Shown here piece after piece: positions 37,347 to 59,375 of a stretch of 64,000 nucleotides of DNA (position 1 is the first letter of the stretch; every line of letters begins with the position of its first letter). Origin of the DNA: Dermanyssus gallinae (taxonomy: Eukaryota; Arthropoda; Arachnida; Mesostigmata; Dermanyssidae). Location: positions 1-64,000 of the forward strand of contig QVRM01002012.1 of assembly GCA_003439945.1 (NCBI GenBank), given 5' to 3'. Under the pieces are notes generated by a model. That model ran no database searches. It was not told the origin of the DNA and saw only the letters and a program-made list of their open reading frames with translations. The position numbers and the translations under genes are program-made.

Positions 37347-40300
37347 CCTTGTCCCCGCAATATCGATGGTTCTATAACCAGACTCAATAAGGGAAGAAAT
37401 GAAACTATTCGCCAATCCTCCAGGAGTCCACTCCTCTAAATATATTATTAAACTGCTTTCTTTAGATAATACACGTACTCATTTTCCAACGCCTGGATAA
37501 CTCCTACTAAAATTCCTTCAAGACCACACGTCGTTTTTGGACTTATTGTCTACGCTTACGATCTCATTTATTGTGGTTGCAATCTCCGTGCTAGTTTTTA
37601 CCCTTTCTACCGTGTTTCCGTCTGTCGTGAAAATTAGTGCTTGAAACGTGGTGTCCATTGTCTCTATTGTGAATATTCTATCCTGCTCCTTATTTGTCAT
37701 CCTTGTTTTGTTCTATCTGGCCCAGTCTTAAAACTGTTTCGCTCAGTTTCGAGCCCCCAAGATCCTGTTAAATTCGTCTCTCTGGTCTGCATTTTTTAAC
37801 TTCGTATTGAATTAACAATTAAGCTCTATTCTTGGCTTCCTTCTTTCTGGCCCAATACTTTTCTGCCTTATCTGCGTCCCTTCCCATTACCTTTTTATGC
37901 ACCCTACTCCACCTTTTCCGCTTCAATATTGCCCCAATTTGGTGATTACTTCATCACTCTCGTTCCCCATACTTTTGAACTCATTTTCCGATCTTACAGC
38001 AATTGTCACATGCGTCCTTAAGTTCCTATGCATATCATCTATCAGCGTTTCCTCACTAACCACTAATAGCTGTTTTATTTATTCTACTTTCTGCGCTTGT
38101 TTGTACTTATCCAAACACTTTTATACAAGACGTATATGTGTCCCCTCTACCCGCGGGCCAAATTTAAACTTTGGACTTCGTTCAACTCTGCTAGTTTTAT
38201 CAGTGTCCTGCCCGCTCTGTCTTCTCTTTCATTCAGCTGTTCCATATGTGCATTCCAATCTCTCAGACATGTTAACCCTCCCGTACCTTAATGTTCCCTA
38301 ATTACCTTGTGTACTCTTCTAAATAGCTGATCATCTTTTTTTTTCGTGTTGCTTGGCGCTCTATATACACCCCCATATTCTTGCCCATATGCTCTCTTTC
38401 AGGTGTATATCTCTAACCACTTGATATTTTACTTTATTTTGGCATTATCAACTGTTTTGCGCGAAATAGCATCTCTGGTTACTATCCCAAATTACCCAAA
38501 CTCGCTTTCCCCATTGTCTGTATTCCGATTTGTACCATGCCAACTCTACCACTTTGAACCCGGCGGCACTTCCATATATATATATATATGCATCTATAGC
38601 GTTGAGGAATGACTTTAATGTATTATGATGATAATGATGATATTTTAGGTGCTTCTCAGGGCTAAGCGTCAGGACCAGCCACCGGCGGCTGACGCCCCGA
38701 TGTTTGAGGCTGCACTGAGTCCCCCTCTGTTATCGGCGCGGGACCGCCTCGAGGCGGTCCAATGCTTGGCTGGCCTGTACGGTGCCAATGTGAGCGACAT
38801 CCATGGGCTGACGCTAAGCCTAGAACAACAGCTGCCAAACAACAAAGGTCTCGGTGGCGAGGTGGAAAAACGGCGAGGATACGAGTCGACGCCGAGCGAC
38901 ACCAAACTCACGTTGGTCCGAGCTACTGTCCAGAAAGACGTTTCCTGTCGCCAGTTGTGGAGTATGTGTTCAGAGAGTCGATCACCTAAAGGCATGCTCC
39001 CATAACACACGAATCTGGCGACGAACCGTTACCACTTGAGATAGATAGATAGATTACGTCATTATTTTCTAGCCTGCGCTAGTGTGGCGTTAGTATTTCA
39101 TTAAGACTTTGTCACTGTCACTGTTACAATATTGTTATACCATATAACATTCTCGTATGATTACTTTCCTTACTGTTAGCACTATTTGGAGGTCGTTGAC
39201 AATGCAATTATTTGCAGCGCCTTAAAGGGTAAAGTGGTAAAAAGATGCTTAGAAGGAGAAAGCCCTTTGGGCTACAGCAGAGACAAGATCAGCCGCGGAA
39301 CTTCAGAGAAGCGCGCTACAATTTATGTTGAGATGATATCATCAACACTTAAGCAATACTATTACAAACAATATTGTAAATATTATATAATTGGTATATT
39401 GGCATTTGCGACATCGGTAACAAACTCTTCCAACAAATTATCATTATTATTACTATAATTGTGTTAATTTCCTAGAATTGTCATGAATGAACGTTTTCAC
39501 GATTGACAATCAAATCATGTTGTCGACAAAAGAAGCCATGTTTCCTCTACGAGCAGCCAATGGCATCACGCCTGCCTCAGAGATATCACTTTACGTCGGT
39601 AATATCTTACATATGTTTCATACTCAATCCTCAAAAATTCTCCGATTATTATTATTATTACAAAAGGTACCGACGGCTTTGACTAATGACGGGCCCCTTC
39701 CTCATTATAACTACCCTGCAACTGCGTTTACAGACTTGCCGGGAACAGGTTCGTGCTCGCAATTGAAGATCTGTCGTTGGGCCCTATTATCCTTCAAACA
39801 TAAAGGGTCATTTTGGAGAGCTAAATGCGGAAGTTCGAGCACGAACGGCTTGGACGACATCGATCAAGACCCGTAAGTAAAACGGCCAGCCAATAATTTA
39901 AATTAGAGTAATTTATAGCCCCTTTGGCCTTCGGACGAACGCCATACACACCCACAATGATTAATGACTGAAAATAATTCAAACAAAACTAAGCTCTACC
40001 CTTCTATGCCGTCTCATAGCCGTTTGTAAATACTGGCTAATGGACCTACGTAGATTGTACGTAAACACGTTTTTCTGCACACCGGAAGGGTCAAAATCAC
40101 CTCTTACTAGAATGACCATTCTACATACGACACAAAATTTAGTGCTTCATCGATTCATAATATCCCTAATTTCACAAAGTGACTTTAAAAGCACTTTTTA
40201 TCGGCTAATGAAATGCCCCTGTCCGAATGAGTATGTCTCGCTGTAGACGACTTGCATTGCAACGGCAAAAGAAGAAGAAAGCCCAATGTTAGGGCACATA

Positions 40301-42253
40301 GCTATGAGCAAACACTCTAGTGAGTTTTACGAAACGTGCCTAAGCTAGTTGTTCGCACATTATTCGCTATTACTATCTGCTAAGCCGCTCGATTAAGCCG
40401 TGACGGTATCGGCTTAAGTCTGGCAAAATGTTTCGGATCTATAGAATCAGAGCTCACGAGCTTCACGCTGACGAGAACAAAGAGGCGGCTCTCTTTTTTT
40501 CCGCATTCACAGTTAGGTGCGTGTCCCCTAGAAAACAAAACTCAACCATTCAATCATACACGAAAAGCCAACAACGAAAAGCTGCACTGTGTCACTATGC
40601 TATGTTAATTTCAGCTAATTTGTCTACGTGCCCGTCTATCTAAGGTGATAAGACATCTGAGCACGCACGTGGCACAGCTCGTACATGCCTTAACGACGAA
40701 GGACGCGACACCTCACTATACCTTTTGTTCTCTGCTCTGTTTAGTGAGTTCTGCTCTCTCAGTATTTGACGAATGGTCGGGCGAGAATGGACCCGTTTTC
40801 GTTTCGGAATTTGAGGTTTCACATGTACTACATATGACAGAGATGCTTGAAGCGGCAGCATAGCGAGACATGTTGAGACATCTAGGATTTTACACGGACA
40901 GTGCTTGTATCATCTAATTATTCATTCTCATGATGAGCATCGTTCAGATAAACTTCGATCAACAGCCGCACCAGAGGGAGGGATTGAACCGGCGACACCT
41001 CGGTCATGGAGAACAACCATGACTAGTGGAGCCAGTTTAGACAACAACAACAACAACAACAGCAATAGCAACAACAACAACAAAAATTGACCATCATTGA
41101 GTCATCTCTCATGCCGGTGGTCATTATCTTTGCTTCTCCACGCGATGCGGTGGCCCGCTCCGTTCGAGTCACCGGAATCACTAATAGCTGACGTGTTTAT
41201 CTACTTCTCTCCTCTGAATCATTCATTGTTCTCAGTTGTGCGACACCGGGGACATTGGACACGCCGGTGCCGTCTCTGCCACCGTGCATTACGCCTCCGC
41301 CTCCGCCGTCAACGACAACAACAACAACGCGCCTCCCGCCGCCCCCGACACCGCCAACGACGACGACAACAACAACGACGACGACAACGACGCCCCATTG
41401 GCGTTGCACATCGCAGCCGATCCCGACACTGCCGCCCCCGACACCGCCAACGACGACGACAACAACAACGACGACGACAACGACGCCCCATTGGCGTTGC
41501 ACATCGCAGCCGATCCCGACACTGCCGCCCCCGACACCGCCAACGACAACAACAACAACGACGCGCCCCTCGCCGCCCCCAACACCGCCAATAACAACAA
41601 CAACAACGACGCGCCCCTCGCCGCCCCCAACACCGCCAATAACAACAACAACAACGACGCGCCCCTCGCCGCCCCCAACACCGCCAATAACAACAACGAC
41701 GCGCCCCCCGCCGCCCCCAACACCGACAATAACAACAACAACAACGACGCGCCCCCCGCCGCCCCCAACACCGACAATAACAACAACAACAACGACGCGC
41801 CCCCCGCCGCCCCCAACACCGACAATAACAACAACAACAACAACGACGCGCCCCTCGCCGCCCCCAACACCGACAATAACAACAACAACAACGACGCGCC
41901 CCTCGCCGCCCCCAACACCGCCAATAACAACAACAACAACAACAACGACGCGCCCCCCGCCGCCCCCAACACCGACAATAACAACAACAACGCCCCTGCC
42001 GCCGTGCATAACAACGCCGCTCCCGACGTCGTCGTCAGCGACGCCCCCGCCGCCGTGCATAATGCCGGCACCCCCGCCGACAGCAACAGCAACAATAACG
42101 ACGCCAAATAATGCGCCGAGTCCGCTCGGACGCAACTTGGCCCACTTCGCTCCGCACGAGACACGGGGACTGCACCTCGTGTGGACGGTGGCAATTCTTG
42201 TCTGTGTTTCTTTAATCTCGTTTGCCTGCATCGTGTGCTGGTATCGTCGATAG
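26637..42253 (+). CDS. Dystroglycan-like adhesion receptor, six exons
   Basis: Exons 26637-26785, 27395-27545, 28396-28704, 31437-31640, 38649-about 38961 and 41236-42253 join in compatible phases up to exon 5. Order of parts: signal peptide; an unassigned N-terminal region; a cadherin-like (CADG) domain ending LDAATGVLSLFGIP; a SEA-like domain with DAPMFEAAL, AVQCLAGLYGANVSDI and VQKDVSCRQLW; a long Pro/Thr repeat; and a membrane segment WTVAILVCVSLISFACIVCW. From family knowledge, CADG plus SEA before a single membrane span is the beta-side layout of dystroglycan, which links extracellular laminin to dystrophin at the plasma membrane. Oddities: the mucin-like repeat lies between the SEA domain and the membrane, not before CADG; no clear Gly-Ser autocleavage site is seen; and the tail is only a few residues. 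The exon 5 to 6 phase is unresolved: a strong GTATGT donor gives phase 1, while the mucin frame needs phase 2. Confidence 0.6.
27395..27545 (+). CDS. Dystroglycan-like exon 2
   Basis: The acceptor TTGTTTTTCAG at 27394 restores the frame from exon 1 (AG plus T gives Ser). The 50 codons include NTFHDVTQISLQAQK and end at CAG/GTCAGT in phase 0. No recognised domain. Confidence 0.7.
27546..28395 (+). other. Intron 2 of the dystroglycan-like gene
   Basis: 850 bp with no recognisable repeat except a short ATAT run near 28229-28248. Open frames continuing from exon 2 lack support. Confidence 0.5.
28396..28704 (+). CDS. Dystroglycan-like exon 3 (N-terminal region and start of CADG)
   Basis: The acceptor GAGTTCAG precedes 103 phase-0 codons beginning TARLTHKYETLLKTFWKD. 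Two cysteines lie close together (FLCDMSIVACS). The exon ends with PTIIIEEGHPVDVSLDFAQ, which I read as the first strands of the cadherin-like domain completed in exon 4. The donor is CAG/GTTCGC. Confidence 0.7.
28837..30581. mobile_element. Foldback DNA element (copy 1), about 0.5-kb inverted arms, interrupted
   Basis: The left end CAAGGTATTTCAGGAATATT and the reverse complement of the right end CATGGTGTTTCAGGAATATT match, each next to TA inside (AT)n. Homology continues inward for about 500 bp per arm (GTAGAGCTTGTTAAAGCAAA, TTTCGGAGTGA, CAATTGCGAGA, GATGTCCAGATTAAGTGCAT), leaving a unique centre of about 45 bp near 29330-29370. Without the nested insertion 29714-30394 the element is about 1.05 kb. 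It encodes no transposase. TA-flanked termini of this kind suit the Tc1/mariner superfamily; that assignment is inference. Confidence 0.85.
29701..30407 (+). mobile_element. Nested LINE/SINE-like insertion with 13-bp target duplication
   Basis: GGACTAGTTCTCT occurs at 29701-29713 and again at 30395-30407, bracketing 681 bp that interrupt the right arm of the foldback element. The left arm has a single copy of this site. The insert's last 160 bp match the elements at 21507 (minus) and 52024 and end in CTCTCTTTTGCT. No long frame is present, so it is the 3' end of a retrotransposon or a SINE built on one. Confidence 0.85.
31437..31640 (+). CDS. Dystroglycan-like exon 4 (cadherin-like domain)
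   Basis: 68 phase-0 codons begin VLPKTTTSDEV at GCCTCAG and end QLK before GTACAT. The core GGLDVTLDAATGVLSLFGIP, followed by GDLSILYIRI, fits the D-xxTGxLxGxP...G-xxxIxVxA pattern of cadherin-like CADG domains in dystroglycan and sarcoglycans. Two cysteines (SCSWTNPSC) follow. A translation running on into the (AT)n after 31640 is intronic. Confidence 0.7.
33226..35597 (-). mobile_element. R1-clade non-LTR retrotransposon, 5'-truncated, with target duplication
   Basis: The minus-strand frame 35546-33471 (691 codons, uninterrupted) carries the reverse transcriptase blocks: ATGKAPGLDGIPPEVAR, AYRPICLIDAMGKLLE, DVKNAFNTMNW (motif A), TAGVPQGSILGPVLWN (motif B), LAYADDLALMI (motif C, YADD), KYLGVMLD, then LTGHGQFQSYL and a CxxC-HxxxC zinc-binding tail. 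This is the R1-type layout. The endonuclease half is absent: the frame is open to the element edge at 35583. A 25-nt T run (33241-33265) is its poly(A) tail. CTCTCTCAGCACAC flanks it at 33226-33239 and 35584-35597 as a perfect 14-bp target duplication. The intact frame and duplication mean a recent insertion, within the dystroglycan-like intron 4 and opposite to that gene. Confidence 0.92.
35755..35935. repeat. Dispersed repeat, second copy of 2060-2245
   Basis: Shares ordered blocks with 2060-2245, including CAATACCTAC, TTCCATT and GGGCCTCCGACAAGTCTA. It lies beside the reverse-transcriptase relic to its right. Confidence 0.6.
36100..38300 (-). mobile_element. Old non-LTR reverse transcriptase relic (minus strand)
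   Basis: The minus strand near 37290-37130 reads GIRQGC, then stops, then MLLFADDMIVLGRD. These are decayed motif B and motif C blocks. 37700-37500 gives a Thr/Val-rich piece ending SVDNKSKND, the usual upstream position of the KAPG block. A (TTA)n expansion at 37310-37340 interrupts it. 36433-36696 is open but unrecognised. It is heavily mutated and the clade is unclear. Confidence 0.5.
38649..38961 (+). CDS. Dystroglycan-like exon 5 (SEA-like domain)
   Basis: The acceptor GATATTTTAG precedes VLLRAKRQDQPPAADAPMF. The run FEAALSPP, AVQCLAGLYGANVSDIHGL and TKLTLVRATVQKDVSCRQLW follows the order of the dystroglycan SEA-like module (RAPxRFxAxF, KLAFAFG, ITLQN, SITVTGSGSCRHL in vertebrates, from memory). 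The vertebrate Gly-Ser cleavage site has no obvious counterpart. I place the donor at GGA/GTATGT (38962); alternative GT donors nearby would give the phase needed by exon 6. A 20-bp perfect palindrome lies at 38741-38760. Confidence 0.7.
38962..41235 (+). other. Intron 5 of the dystroglycan-like gene
   Basis: It holds (GATA)n at 39040-39052, (TTA)n near 39646, a partial minus-strand SINE B at 40915-41035 and (AAC)n at 41040-41085. A micro-exon that would fix the exon 5 to 6 phase could lie here; none was identified. Confidence 0.45.
40915..41035 (-). mobile_element. SINE B head fragment (minus strand)
   Basis: The reverse strand has GTGTCGCCGGTTCAATCCCTC (B box) and a following GATGCTCATCATGAGAATGA, as in family B. 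The rest of the element is missing. Confidence 0.6.
41236..42253 (+). CDS. Dystroglycan-like last exon: Pro/Thr repeat, membrane span, stop
   Basis: The acceptor ATTGTTCTCAG precedes a frame that reads LDTPVPSLPPCITPPPPP and then about 230 residues of Thr-rich and Pro-rich units: two 31-residue units with PHWRCTSQPIPTLPPP, then about ten 12-15-residue units of the RPSPPPTPPITTTTTT kind. This is a mucin-like, potentially heavily O-glycosylated stalk. NLAHFAPHETRGLHL then leads to the membrane span and CWYRR before TAG at 42251. Other frames through the repeat are also open, because every unit is a multiple of 3; only this one carries the hydrophobic span. A GTATCG at 42241 could be a donor to a missing tail exon. 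Confidence 0.6.
41305..41995 (+). repeat. Coding minisatellite in the dystroglycan-like gene
   Basis: Two 93-bp units (around 41360-41545) are followed by nine or ten units of 36-45 bp built as (AAC)n plus CGACGCGCCCC and CCGCCCCCAACACC. Units differ in AAC number, so replication slippage is likely and length polymorphism is expected. Confidence 0.85.
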
Positions 42254-42737
42254 CAGTAACGTCTTCCACCCTACGCTACGTATAGTACATGCATATGCAC
42301 ACACACACACACACAAAAACAGATACTCACCCTTGGGTTTACTTGGACACTTAAGGACACGCATAGATTTTGGGGCTTAAGGGCAGAGGGCTTCTCTCTG
42401 GGACCTATCTGACCACCACGATCTGTCGGCTAAAAGCTCAAAACGCTGCTGGTAGAGCAATTTGTAGTTGCCGTCTCCATCTCATCTCATCATACGATAG
42501 ATATGCGCGCCAGGCAAGCCATCGCCAGCATCAGCAAGCAGTCTGTCAACAACCAGCCAGATGTTTATTCAACTCGTTATGTCTGACATCGTAAGACACC
42601 GCAGCCAGTCAACCCGATGGTGTGGCTTCATCATATTAGCAGACAGGCAACATATGCAAACACAATACGACAACAGATCTTAACAAAATGACTCCCCTGT
42701 CGTAGAGCTATCTCTAGGTTCACGAGGGGATGCAATA

Positions 42738-42797
<60 letters not shown>

Positions 42798-43073
42798 TTA
42801 AGTAGTATTATAAGGATGCGCTGACAAAAGTTATATACACATACATATATGCGCTTCACTAATAGGCGTTATATACAAAGCGTGCAGAGAACGTGCATAT
42901 ATGTCAGGTCAGTGCGTATGTCAGTTCGTTATATGGTAGTCACAAGTGCAGCCCAGATGCTAGTTTTATTAGTATCTCTCTAATGGACGTCGCCACAAGA
43001 GCGTCAACATATGACAGTGATTGAAAGCTTGATTTTACTGGATTGATAAACAATCCCACCTGCAGACAAGCAA

Positions 43074-43110
<37 letters not shown>

Positions 43111-43234
43111 TAATAAATTAAGTCAACTTATTTTATACAATTGATGGTTGCGTCATTTTCTATTTACAAGCCGATTAGACTGTGAAGATCCTCTGCATAT
43201 GTTTGTAAGGATGTTTTGTCGCCGTATACACACA
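42254..43234. other. No gene seen; (CA)n and two (AT)n tracts
   Basis: (CA)n lies at 42297-42314, (AT)n at 42737-42794 and 43077-43106. I looked for a plus-strand exon encoding a dystroglycan-type tail (basic stretch and PPxY) and found none. Confidence 0.4.
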
Positions 43235-43549
43235 TTAAGACATAACATTGGCCAATATGTTCCATCTAAAACTTACAGACAGACGTTGTTTGGTCTTTAT
43301 GCCAGTTTTTATGCCAATATATCTAAGTTGGCCTAAACGTATTGTTGCGGCTCTATCGCTAGCCCGTTTTTCTTCTATGTAACTGTGCCCTGAAGGTCGC
43401 GATGTAACTGTTATTCCTAGATATGTAAAGTTATTCACTAACTCTAAGAAAACATGGTTTATCGTGACAGAATGATCCGCAGTGGCATGTGCACCTCGGC
43501 GACTAAAAGAGAGAATCTTTGTTTGTATATATATATATATATAGTTCAC
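43235..43549 (-). mobile_element. Non-LTR reverse transcriptase C-terminal relic (minus strand)
   Basis: The minus strand reads KILSFSRRGAH, LELVNNFTYLGITVTS and HIEEKRASDRAATIRLGQLR-like sequence. This is the block after the FADD motif in many non-LTR elements (KTKVxVFxRxG ... FTYLGI). It abuts an (AT)n at 43527-43542. The remaining reverse transcriptase is missing. 43551-44434 shows no recognisable feature. Confidence 0.6.
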
Positions 43550-44427
43550 ACGTATATATGTTATTGTTAAACGTGGGACATAACCTTTGTGTCACTGCAA
43601 GCACCGTAACGGGGTCCAGTGTAGAAACCAGCCATTTCTAGAGAGTTCCCAGTACCGAGACCACATTGACCCGTTTCACAACTAGTACCAGGCATTGTTT
43701 AAGGAAATCGCCTGCTCTTTTATCTCATCTGGCTAGAATCAGTTGCTTCCTGACATTCTGCAAAAAGGATGAAAAAAGAAGATATTCCTAGCTAGCTTCA
43801 ATGGTCTTGGCCCGCCAAGACTCTCGAGGACAAATGTGTAAGACCTGTTCGGGTGCGCGATGTTCTGAAACTTCCTGAGCTAAACTGCCTCGGCGAGAGT
43901 TAAACCATGACTGGGAAGGACCTAATGAGTCAGCTCTTGATTAGGGTTAGGGCGTGGCGTCTTTTCCCACCCTCACTGTCAAGTCCGACGGGTTCCAGGA
44001 TACACGGTAGGCCAATAGATCGTAAAGCTCTACGGAGATGTGGTTGAAGGCTCGGTGCCTTGCTCGTCTGCCTGCGCTACGGAGCTAAGCTATCAATCAA
44101 TATAGATATTGCTCTCAGGACACCTATTCGAAGTTTTGTTAAGATAGGATTGCAAATGGTGTTTTGATTTTCAAGATTAACTAAAATGCCATCCTAGAAT
44201 ACATGATGTGCTGTCTGTTTTTAAGGTAACAGGTGATTTCTTACACCACAGAATCGCGAAACTATTAGCGATGTGTCAACCTTACACTCTACACTTGTTA
44301 AGGCTGCATTTGGTCATTTATAGGCTTAGTAGCTTCCCTTGTCCCTTATCCCGAGGCATAGCCATGCTTACATGACGCCTATTCAGATCGGTCAAGCGAA
44401 AACTATAATATTACTGACTGTTTTCGC

Positions 44428-44434
<7 letters not shown>

Positions 44435-44505
<71 letters not shown>

Positions 44506-46162
44506 CAGCGAGATCCTCTGTCCCCTATTTTATTTAATCTAGTTCTCGACGACATTCTTTTAAAATTAGACAAAACTAATATCGGGTACCAACTTACTGA
44601 TGGCTTCCGCCTTATGGGCTTAGCCTTTGCGGATGATCTCATCCTCCTAGCCTCCACGAAATCTACTCTCCAACGGCTCCTTAATATTGCAGACCCCCTT
44701 TTGAAATCACGAGGCCTTGAAATTAATACTAATAATAGCTGTACTATCTTCCACCTATTTAATAGGAAGGAAGGTAAATGTTTTATTAATACCGTACCAG
44801 AATTTACCGTTGGAGATCGGCAATTGCCAGCTAAAAATATGAGCGATCGATGGAGATATCTGGGAGTCGACTTTGGCAGCAATGGCAGAATTGACTCCAC
44901 CAAGGATATACTCCTTAATTTACTCAACAGACTCACGATAGCTCCCCTTGAACCCCACCAAAGACTCATATTTTTGAAAGACTTTCTTATTTCCCGCCTC
45001 CTATATAAACTAGTCTCCGGTCCTAGACCATCTCACGCACTCCTTAGCGACCTAGATAAAGAGATCAGAAATATTGTTAAGTCGAAATGGCTTAAGCTCG
45101 AAAACTCGGTGCTGAACGCCTACCTGTACACGCACACAGCACACGGCGGTCTGGACATCCCCTGCCTCCAAACATTTATCCCCAGACTCCGCCTCTCCCG
45201 CCTGACAGCACTACAACACTCTACGCACCCTGGAGTCCAATGGAGGCTAACCACCGAGCACTTTTAAAAAACCGTGCGAAAACAAGACTTCTTTGCGAGC
45301 GCTTGGGAACTTCCATTAAGACCGTTACACAAGAGACCGATGGTTTTACTTGTTCCATTTTTACCGATTACTGGTCTCATTAACTACGCAACACGTTCGA
45401 TGGGGCACATTTTAAAAAAGCACACGAAACGCCATTTGTACATTACTGGATTAAGGGTATGCCCTACTTATCTGGTAAGGAGTATTTAAACCTACTAAAG
45501 CTCAGGATCAACGCACTACCAACGCGTGCCAGATTGGCCAGGGTACGCCCGGGCTACAACAAACGTTGTAGGCACGGGTTTCATGCGCCTGAGACGTTGG
45601 CTCATGTCGCTCAGATGTGCGTTACAACACACAAACAAGTTATAAAGAGACATGACGAGGTCTGTGATCGCGCGGCGCGTCTTCTCCGCGAGAGGGTCAT
45701 GAAGTGGTTCGTGAGCGAGTATTCCGTCGACCGGGCGCACCGGGTCTGGGTTTTAGATGCCGAGCTTTGCGGCCCGAACAGGGACCTCGCAAAAGCGCGG
45801 CAGGACAAGATCGCTAAATATGACATCTAGTTCGTAAGAGCGGCGTTCCCCGACCCGCAAAAACCTCGCAGATTCGCATCCATCACTACCTCTATGAGTG
45901 GTGTATGGGACTCCGAATCTGCGAGTACGCTCTTAGGACTCGGCGTCACGAAGAGGAATCTTATGGATCTTACCGTCTTAACGTTGCAAGGAACCTTGAG
46001 GCTATACCGCTCGCACCGGGTCCATAAGAGCGGGGGCTACCATCAAGCAAGAACACGGACAGCTGATTCTTAACCTCACGTGACACCTTTTTACCATCAT
46101 TCTTATAAAGGCGAGCACTGCCGAGTGTGCAAACGTATTGTAAAAGATTAACAAATCATCAC

Positions 46163-46200
<38 letters not shown>
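44435..46200 (+). mobile_element. RLE-type (R2/R4-like) non-LTR retrotransposon, 5'-truncated, AT-flanked
   Basis: Directly after (AT)n (44435-44503) the frame opens inside motif B of reverse transcriptase (RQRDPLSPILFNLVLDD). It continues through GLAFADDLILLAS (motif C) and RWRYLGVDFG to a stop at 45265. The frame resumes at 45274, shifts frame near 45460, and gives INALPTRARLARVRPG, the zinc-binding CRHGFHAPETLAHVAQMC and KRHDEVCD, then a WVLDAELCG block like the restriction-like endonuclease of R2-type elements. Stops near 45828 and frame changes mean it is dead. About 100 bp of 3' sequence ends in the GCGAGCACTGCCGAGTGTGC tail (46108), followed by (AT)n to 46200. From family knowledge, the R4 relative Dong targets TAA repeats; this one appears to target (AT)n. 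Confidence 0.8.
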
Positions 46201-46202
<2 letters not shown>

Positions 46203-46302
46203 TTAAATTAAGACTATAACGTTTTACCACATTAGTATTCAACTATATTTTCACCATTTGAATCAGTTCATCTTTGACAATTAACTGCTTCAGCCACAAG
46301 AG

Positions 46303-58438
<12,136 letters not shown>

Positions 58439-58742
58439 GTTGAACGACGCTTACAAACAGACACAGTCACTCACTTTTCCTGCACTTTCACGACAGCAGT
58501 AGCAGCAGCAGCAACACTTACGGACTACGACTGTAGTGGCCAGCAACAAGAACAACAACAGTGGCCGAATGTCAGGCACTCAACGAAATGGAAGACGACA
58601 CTTCACCAGTTCCACCACGTCACGGAGTGTTGTACTAAACAAAACACCCAGAAGCATATACACACACCTCACACAGGACTACAGTCGTACACCGAAACAC
58701 CCATGGAATGCACATCGTTAAATACACGTATACGTATATTAT

Positions 58743-58785
<43 letters not shown>

Positions 58786-59174
58786 CGAACTGTCTCACCG
58801 AGCCACAGCGTGTCCGACGTGACAGTTCCGTAACAATAACGAATAGCGCCGCTATGCCAGCAAGCACTTCGAGACTCTCGACAACCCAACCGATCGATAC
58901 TGACTGACAAGAACACTTTGATATAGAATACTAAGTTAGTACCCGTCAAATTAGAAGTTTTTTTTTTAATTGAGAAAGTACCTTTAGCAGTTATGTTAGA
59001 AAGATGATAAGACGCTACTTTTAGCGTAATGTCTCGTGATAACAGTGAATATATGAGGAATGGAGCGTGGCGTAAAGCATCGATTACTGTACAGCCTGCA
59101 CACAGAACCAGCAGTGTTCGCAGAGGCACAATGAACAGTTTTTAGTTGTCAGCCCGTTAGACAGAGCAGTAGAG
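58439..59174. other. Region upstream of UROD
   Basis: It holds CAG/CAA-rich sequence at 58495-58560 and (AT)n at 58740-58784. It should contain the UROD promoter and 5' leader, but I cannot point to a TATA box or other site with confidence among the AT repeats. Confidence 0.4.
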
Positions 59175-59375
59175 TCCGATGGTGGCGTGGTAGTTAGTGG
59201 GTGCATTCGCGTGCGTCTTGCGACTTGTGGAGGAGGTGCTACATACAGGAGGTGCTACAGGGGTTTCGATCCCTGCCGTTGCACAGTTTCATTTATTGTG
59301 GGTTCGTATTTTCTGCGAAGGCAATTCCGTTCCGGGCCCCTTAAATGTTGGCGGCTGTTAGTCAGCCCGAAAAAG
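59175..59375 (+). mobile_element. SINE A (diverged, with internal duplication)
   Basis: GGTGGCGTGGTAGTTAGTGG head and GGTTTCGATCCCTGCCGTTG B-box region. A 14-bp duplication (AGGAGGTGCTACA) lies between them. It ends TAGTCAGCCCGAAAAAG. Confidence 0.7.

Larger units (their letters stand above)
31641..38648 (+). other. Intron 4 of the dystroglycan-like gene (7 kb)
   Basis: It holds (AT)n at 31650-31686 and 32709-32740, the R1-like insertion 33240-35583 on the minus strand, the dispersed repeat 35755-35935 and a minus-strand reverse-transcriptase relic at 36430-38300. 31920-32030 has a tRNA-like AAGTTCGAGCC motif of uncertain meaning. 32741-33225 shows nothing. Confidence 0.6.

Noticed and set aside
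38741..38760. Perfect 20-bp palindrome GGACCGCCTCGAGGCGGTCC as a regulatory site
   Set aside because: It lies within a coding exon and encodes ordinary SEA-domain residues (RDRLEAV); most likely coincidental.
41197..42269. Overlapping minus-strand and other plus-strand frames of 290-344 codons
   Set aside because: The repeat unit is a multiple of 3 without stops, so most frames stay open. Only the frame reaching the hydrophobic span is supported.
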